From: Quadrisphaera sp. INWT6
Lineage (GTDB): Bacteria; Actinomycetota; Actinomycetes; Actinomycetales; Quadrisphaeraceae
NCBI RefSeq assembly: GCF_015390235.1
Contig: NZ_VUOH01000003.1
Span: forward strand, 310,001 to 374,000
DNA length: 64,000 nucleotides
Direction: 5' to 3'
The number at the start of each line of letters is the position of its first letter. The first letter of the stretch is position 1. A model generated the notes under the pieces. It was given only the letters and a program-made list of their open reading frames with translations, had not been told where the DNA came from and did not search any database. Of the stretch, positions 58,658-64,000 are shown one piece after another. A program made the position numbers and the translations under genes.

Positions 58658-58674
58658 TTGGAGGAAACCTCCAA
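58658..58674 (+). promoter_or_regulatory. Candidate FasR operator upstream of fabD
   Basis: Perfect inverted repeat TTGGAGG-AAA-CCTCCAA, centred about 76 bp before the fabD start, a typical activator position. GCATCAGGGATGC, another small palindrome, follows at 58677. Confidence 0.7.
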
Positions 58675-58741
58675 ACGCATCAGGGATGCTTCGTCACCCC
58701 CCGCACCGCCGCGGCGCACGGGCACCGGGCAGGCTGTCAGG

Positions 58742-59728
58742 GTGCTCGCACTCGTGTGCCCCGGCCAGGGCTCCCAGGCCCCCGGCATGCTCGCCCCCTG
58801 GCTGGAGGTCGCCGGCGTCGCCGAGCGCCTCCGGTGGGCCAGCGCCGTCGTCGGCCCCGTCAGCGGCGGTGGGGGCGAGGCGCTCGACCTGGTCGCCCAC
58901 GGCACCACCTCCGACGCCGACACCGTCCGCGACACGGCCGTCGCGCAGCCGCTGATCGTCGCCGCGGGCCTGGCCGCCGCCGCCGCGCTGTGGCCCGAGG
59001 GCCTCCTGTCCGAGGGCGGGCCCACCGACGTCGTCGTCGCCGGCCACTCGGTCGGCGAGCTGACCGCCGCAGCCCTGGCCGGGGCCCTCAGCACCGAGGC
59101 GGCCCTGGTGCTGGTGCGCGAGCGCGGCCGCGCGATGGCCGCCGCCGCGGCCCGCACGGCCACCGGCATGAGCGCGGTGGTCGGGGGCCGGCCGGAGGAG
59201 GTCGAGGCCGCGATCGCCGCCTCTGGCGCCACCGCCGCCAACCGCAACGCCGCCGGCCAGGTCGTCGCCGCCGGGACCACCGAGCAGCTCGCGGCGCTCG
59301 CCGCCGCCCCGCCCGCCAGGGCGCGCGTCATCGCGCTGCAGGTCGCGGGCGCCTTCCACACCGAGCACATGGCCCCCGCCCGCGCCGAGCTCGAGGCGCT
59401 CGCCCCGGGGCTGGTCGCCTCCGACCCGGCGCTGCCGCTGCTGTCGAACGCCGACGGCGCCGCCGTCGAGCGCGGCCGCGACGTGCTGGACCGGATCGTC
59501 GCCCAGGTGACCAGCCCCGTCCGCTGGGACCTCTGCAGCGACGCCCTCGTGGCCCGCGGCGTGAGCGCGGTGCTGGAGCTCAGCCCTGCGGGTACCCTCG
59601 CCGGGCTGGCGAAGCGGGCGATGCCCGGTGTCGAGATCGTCGCCCTGAAGGGCCCCGAGGACCTCGACGCCGCCCGCGACCTCGTCGCCCGCCACGCCCA
59701 CCGCACCCCCGGGAGCGCCTCCGCATGA
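58742..59728 (+). CDS. fabD: Malonyl-CoA:ACP transacylase
   Basis: 328 aa. The opening VLALVCPGQGSQAPGML matches family N-termini, supporting GTG 58742. The nucleophile Ser103 is in GHSVGEL and His206 in AGAFHTEHM; the malonyl-binding GQVVAAG is present. It loads malonate onto ACP. CAGGCT lies 6 nt before the start. The stop overlaps the fabH ATG. First gene of the type II fatty-acid operon. Confidence 0.96.
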   Translation: MLALVCPGQGSQAPGMLAPWLEVAGVAERLRWASAVVGPVSGGGGEALDLVAHGTTSDADTVRDTAVAQPLIVAAGLAAAAALWPEGLLSEGGPTDVVVAGHSVGELTAAALAGALSTEAALVLVRERGRAMAAAAARTATGMSAVVGGRPEEVEAAIAASGATAANRNAAGQVVAAGTTEQLAALAAAPPARARVIALQVAGAFHTEHMAPARAELEALAPGLVASDPALPLLSNADGAAVERGRDVLDRIVAQVTSPVRWDLCSDALVARGVSAVLELSPAGTLAGLAKRAMPGVEIVALKGPEDLDAARDLVARHAHRTPGSASA

Positions 59729-60735
59729 CCCTGCAGTCGTCCACCGGTCCCGCGCACGCGCGGATCCTGTCCGTCGGCGCCTTCCGCCCCGAGCGCGTGG
59801 TCACCAACGAGGAGATCTGCACCTACATCGAGTCCACCGACGAGTGGATCCGGCAGCGCACCGGCATCGAGGAGCGCCGCTGGGCCGACGCGGGCACCTC
59901 CGTCGTCGACATGGCCGAGGCCGCCTCGAAGGAGGCCCTCGAGCGCGCCGGGCTCGCCCCGACCGACGTCGACGCCGTCATCCTCGCCACGGTCAGCCAC
60001 CCGTACCAGACCCCCGCCGCCGCGGCGATCCTCACCGACCGCCTGGGCGCGACGCCCGCGGCCGCCTGGGACGTCTCCGCCGGGTGCGCGGGCTTCTGCC
60101 ACGCGCTCGCCCAGGCCAGCGACCTGGTCCGCGGCGGCACCGCCCGCAACGTGCTGGTGGTCGGCGCCGAGAAGCTCACCGACTTCACCGACATCACCGA
60201 CCGCTCCACCGCGTTCCTGTTCGCCGACGGCGCCGGCGCCGTCGTCGTCGGGCCCTCCGAGACCCCGGGCATCGGCCCGACCGTCTGGGGCAGCGACGGC
60301 GCCCAGTGGGAGGCCATCAAGAACAAGCAGTCGTGGACCGAGGTCCGCGACGCCCAGGCCGCGGGCGGCGAAGCCGTCTGGCCCGCCCTGGTGCAGGAGG
60401 GCCGCTCGGTCTTCCGCTGGGCGGTGTGGCAGATGGCCCCGGTGGCGCAGAAGGCGATCGACGCCTCGGGCGTGGCCGTCGAGGAGCTGTCGGCGTTCAT
60501 CCCCCACCAGGCGAACATGCGCATCATCGACGCGATGGTGAAGCAGCTCGGCCTGCCCGAGACGGTGCCCGTGGCCCGCGACATCGCCCAGATGGGCAAC
60601 ACGTCCGCGGCCTCGGTGCCGCTGGCGATGCACCGGATGCTCGCCGAGGGCCAGGCGCCCTCGGGCGGCCTGGCGCTGCTCATCGGGTACGGCGCAGGCC
60701 TGTCCTACGCCTCCCAGGTGGTCGTCCTGCCCTGA
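59725..60735 (+). CDS. fabH: 3-oxoacyl-ACP synthase III
   Basis: 336 aa thiolase-fold KASIII with the full triad: Cys121 in SAGCAGF, His261 in IPHQANMRI and Asn292 in MGNTSAAS. It condenses an acyl-CoA primer with malonyl-ACP to start fatty acid synthesis; actinobacterial enzymes often take branched primers. The ATG overlaps the fabD stop. Confidence 0.97.
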   Translation: MTLQSSTGPAHARILSVGAFRPERVVTNEEICTYIESTDEWIRQRTGIEERRWADAGTSVVDMAEAASKEALERAGLAPTDVDAVILATVSHPYQTPAAAAILTDRLGATPAAAWDVSAGCAGFCHALAQASDLVRGGTARNVLVVGAEKLTDFTDITDRSTAFLFADGAGAVVVGPSETPGIGPTVWGSDGAQWEAIKNKQSWTEVRDAQAAGGEAVWPALVQEGRSVFRWAVWQMAPVAQKAIDASGVAVEELSAFIPHQANMRIIDAMVKQLGLPETVPVARDIAQMGNTSAASVPLAMHRMLAEGQAPSGGLALLIGYGAGLSYASQVVVLP

Positions 60736-60819
60736 CCGGGCCCGACGACCACCCCCAGACCACCAGCAGAAGACCCCACGGCCCGGGAGACCCCGGGCCC
60801 ACGAAGAGAGGCACTACCC

Positions 60820-61068
60820 ATGGCGCAGAGCGAGCAGGAGATCCTGGCCGGCGTGGCCGAGCTCGTCAACGAGGAGACCGGCCTCCCCGTCGAGAGCGTG
60901 GAGATGGACAAGTCCTTCACCGACGACCTCGACATCGACTCCCTGTCGATGACCTCCATCGTCGTCCAGGCCGAGGACAAGTTCTCCGTCACGATCCCCG
61001 ACGAGGACACCAAGAACCTCAAGACGGTGCGCGACGTCGTGAACTACATCCAGCAGGCCCAGGGCTGA
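60820..61068 (+). CDS. acpP: Acyl carrier protein
   Basis: 82 aa, acidic. The phosphopantetheine Ser41 is in DDLDIDSLSM. GAGAGG lies upstream of the ATG. It is followed by a strong intercistronic hairpin, which may raise its level above that of fabF. Confidence 0.97.
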   Translation: MAQSEQEILAGVAELVNEETGLPVESVEMDKSFTDDLDIDSLSMTSIVVQAEDKFSVTIPDEDTKNLKTVRDVVNYIQQAQG

Positions 61069-61080
61069 GAAGCCCTCTCG

Positions 61081-61119
61081 CCGCCGCGGCGGCCCGGCGC
61101 GTCCGGGCCGCCGCGGCGG
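61081..61119 (+). terminator. Intercistronic hairpin between acpP and fabF
   Basis: 17-bp perfect stem (CCGCCGCGGCGGCCCGG and complement) with a 5-nt loop. Because fabF follows in the same operon, partial termination or 3'-end protection of the acpP message is more likely than full termination. Confidence 0.75.
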
Positions 61120-61189
61120 CCAGCCCCACCCCCGCGCGGCGCCACGCCGCCCACCGCACCGCACCCACACGCCCCACCTGGAGGTCCGC

Positions 61190-62439
<1,250 letters not shown>

Positions 62440-62467
62440 GCGCCACCCACCGCGGGCAGCCGGCCAG

Positions 62468-62515
62468 GACGCACGAGGGCCCCTCCACCGGGTGGTGGAG
62501 GGGCCCTCGTGCGTC
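62468..62515. terminator. Terminator of the fatty-acid operon
   Basis: 22-bp perfect stem (GACGCACGAGGGCCCCTCCA...) with a 4-nt loop, between convergent fabF and the DUF3145 gene. Confidence 0.88.
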
Positions 62516-62562
62516 TCCTGGGCGCTCCCGCCGGAGCGGCGCGCCGGGTCAGCCGGCGCGGT

Positions 62563-63066
62563 TCAGCCGACCCGGTTCAGCCAGCGCACGAAGTTGCCGT
62601 CGCCGGCGTACCGGAACGGCTCCAGCTCGTCGTCCCAGGCGCGGCCCACGGCGAGGTCGATGCCCTCGCGCAGCAGGGCGAGGTCGTCTCCCGCGCTCTC
62701 CACGGCGGCCCGCAGCCGGTCCTCGGGCACGACGGCGTTGCCGTGCGCGTCCGTCACGGCGTGGAAGATCCCCAGCTCGGGGGTGTGGCTCCAGCGGCCG
62801 CCGTCGACGCCCTCGCTGGGCTCCTCGGTGACCTCGAAGCGCAGGTGCGCCCACCCCCGCAGGGCGGAGGTCAGGCGCGCTCCCGTGCCGGGCGCGCCGT
62901 GCCAGGGCACCTCACCGCGCAGGAGGCCCGGAGACACCGGCTGGTCGGTCCAGTCGATGGTCACGGACGCCCCCACCACGTTGGCGGCAGCCCACTCCAC
63001 GTGCGGACAGACCGCACGCGGCACGGAGTGCACGAACAGCACGCCACGGGTGATCCCACCGGACAT
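62563..63066 (-). CDS. DUF3145-family actinobacterial protein
   Basis: 167 aa: GGITRGVLFVHSVPRAVCPH, VEWAAANVVGASVTIDWTDQ, HLRFEVTEEPSEGVDGGRWS and a C-terminus ELEPFRYAGDGNFVRWLNRV. The same family sits after fabF in Streptomyces. GGAGGAG precedes the ATG at 63066. Function unknown; the syntenic link to fatty acid synthesis is the only clue. Confidence 0.88.
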   Translation of the reverse strand: MSGGITRGVLFVHSVPRAVCPHVEWAAANVVGASVTIDWTDQPVSPGLLRGEVPWHGAPGTGARLTSALRGWAHLRFEVTEEPSEGVDGGRWSHTPELGIFHAVTDAHGNAVVPEDRLRAAVESAGDDLALLREGIDLAVGRAWDDELEPFRYAGDGNFVRWLNRVG

Positions 63067-63341
63067 CTCGACCTCCTCCGTTCCTCGGCGCCTGGTGCGT
63101 CTTCCCCAACGACCTGCGCGAGACGAGCGGTGGTGCGGACGGCGCGATCGGACCGAGCAGCGCGCCTGCTCGTCGGTCATGATGCACCACGCGGCGTGAC
63201 GACACCAGGAGATCCCCGTGGCTGCGGGCGGCGTGTCGCTGGCGGAGAGTGGTCGTCCTCCGGCGGCCGCTCGGCCGCGACGGGGCCACCCGCCCGGCCG
63301 AACCGCTCAGGACGCGCCCCCCGCCTGCCGATGAGAGGGGC

Positions 63342-63749
63342 GTGACCACCCTGCACCACCCCGGCGAGGACCTGACCGAGGTCATCCGCCCCGCCGCGAT
63401 CGTCCCCGAGGACGCCGCGCGGCGGGTGCTGCTCGAGCTCGCCCGGCGCGACGTGCACAACGGCGGCACCTGGGAGTCCGAGCCGACCGTCTGGAGCCTC
63501 TGGGACCGCCCGTGGAGCCCGGACGGCACCCCGGGGGCCTCGGTGCTCCTCGGCCGCCTCCACGTGGCCTACGGGACGCCCACGAAGTACGAGATCACGA
63601 TCTACCGGGTCACGGTCACGGCCGCCGGGCTCCTGTCCGGCTACACGGTCGAGAGCCTCAGCGACGAGGCCCTGGCCCACGGCGGCCTCACGCTCGCGGC
63701 CTGCCCCCGCGCCCGCCTGTCCTCACCCCCGCGGCCCTTCCGCCACTGA
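63342..63749 (+). CDS. Hypothetical protein
   Basis: 135 aa, mostly ordered in the middle: RRVLLELARRDVHNGGTWES, then RLHVAYGTPTKYEITIYRVT. The C-terminus is Pro/Arg rich. I do not recognise the family. The GTG at 63342 was chosen for lack of better upstream starts. The 275-bp region before it contains no visible gene or clear promoter. Confidence 0.65.
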   Translation: MTTLHHPGEDLTEVIRPAAIVPEDAARRVLLELARRDVHNGGTWESEPTVWSLWDRPWSPDGTPGASVLLGRLHVAYGTPTKYEITIYRVTVTAAGLLSGYTVESLSDEALAHGGLTLAACPRARLSSPPRPFRH

Positions 63750-63834
63750 CGCGCTGACCGCCGCGCCCCTCCGCGTCCTGGCGCGCCCCGCTGCGCGTCC
63801 GGCGCCACCCGGGCACCGGTGGGACGATGGCGGT

Positions 63835-64000
63835 GTGGTGGACCACCCCCGGCGACCCGCCTACCTGGGCCCGGCCGCGCTCGACGCCGTCCGCGGCGGC
63901 GGCGACCCCGCCCTGCGCGAGGAGGCGGCCCAGACGACGGCGCGGCTGCTCGTCGACGGCGCCCGCGGCTCCGACGACGAGGTGGTGGCCTCGCGGCTGG
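63835..64000 (+). CDS. Hypothetical protein, 3' end outside window
   Basis: The frame is open from GTG 63835 to the window edge (55 codons): RPAYLGPAALDAVRGGGDPA then LREEAAQTTARLLVDGARGS. A GACGAT hexamer lies 6 nt before the start, consistent with a leaderless promoter. Too short to assign. Confidence 0.6.
   Translation, partial: MVDHPRRPAYLGPAALDAVRGGGDPALREEAAQTTARLLVDGARGSDDEVVASRL

Noticed and set aside
58658..58741. Upstream TTG start for fabD
   Set aside because: It would begin inside the perfect palindrome and add residues not seen in the family; GTG 58742 gives the conserved N-terminus.

Overview
The window is very GC-rich DNA (mostly GTG/ATG starts, GTGA/ATGA stop-start overlaps, G/C third positions) from an actinobacterium. 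Conserved actinobacterial blocks support this: glnE next to a GlnA2-type glutamine synthetase, fasR-fabD-fabH-acpP-fabF-DUF3145, homodimeric aceE near a DUF3052 gene, polyphosphate glucokinase, and an rnpB gene. The gene content fits the Kineosporiales (Kineococcus/Quadrisphaera-like), but the genus is a guess.

Layout. 1-11.2 kb: a heptose/uronate glycan cluster (hldE cut by the window edge, an SDR, a GT9 heptosyltransferase-like protein, a UDP-xylose synthase-like SDR, two GT2 enzymes), interrupted by an OhrR-type regulator with a chloroperoxidase-like hydrolase, map, an AlkA-type glycosylase and a 2H phosphoesterase. 11.2-25.6 kb: nitrogen and cofactor housekeeping (glnE, class I GATase, glnA2, DHA2 efflux pump, nadE, panB, ppgK) and small proteins. 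25.7-28 kb: a sugar isomerase/oxidoreductase pair. 28.3-35 kb: a minus-strand operon for gamma-glutamylated amine (probably ethanolamine) catabolism (FadR-type regulator, GlnA4-like ligase, ALDH, SDR, PuuD-like hydrolase, ethanolamine-type permease). 35.2-38.4 kb: gcvP under a glycine riboswitch. 38.5-43.2 kb: MFS pump, small HTH protein, sulfurtransferase, FAD-linked oxidase and rnpB. 43.2-48.5 kb: GntR regulator, enolase-superfamily dehydratase and a CUT1 ABC importer without its own ATPase. 48.6-53.2 kb: YaaA, an ArsB-like permease, rhodanese, zinc-ribbon protein, Nif3-like protein, tRNA-Val and DUF3052. 53.4-64 kb: fdhD, aceE, the type II fatty-acid operon with its regulator, and end-of-window hypotheticals.

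How the parts fit. The gamma-glutamyl operon should release glycine plus glutamate from ethanolamine; the divergent neighbour is the glycine decarboxylase gene with a glycine-sensing leader, so source and sink of glycine sit back to back. A perfect 17-bp palindrome after fasR, and a degenerate copy in the fasR promoter, are probable FasR sites. At least nine genes have a -10-like hexamer exactly 6 nt before the start codon, the signature of leaderless transcription.

Intergenic DNA is unusually rich in repeats: a 42-bp tandem family at two loci, a pair of 80-bp cruciform elements, a 48-bp perfect palindrome with a half-copy 32 kb away, 11-bp tandem repeats that duplicate stop codons, and two poly-C tracts. 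Three genes (puuD-like, an ABC permease, fabF) are broken by what looks like loss of one base from a C/G run. Because fabF should be essential, sequencing error is the likelier cause.
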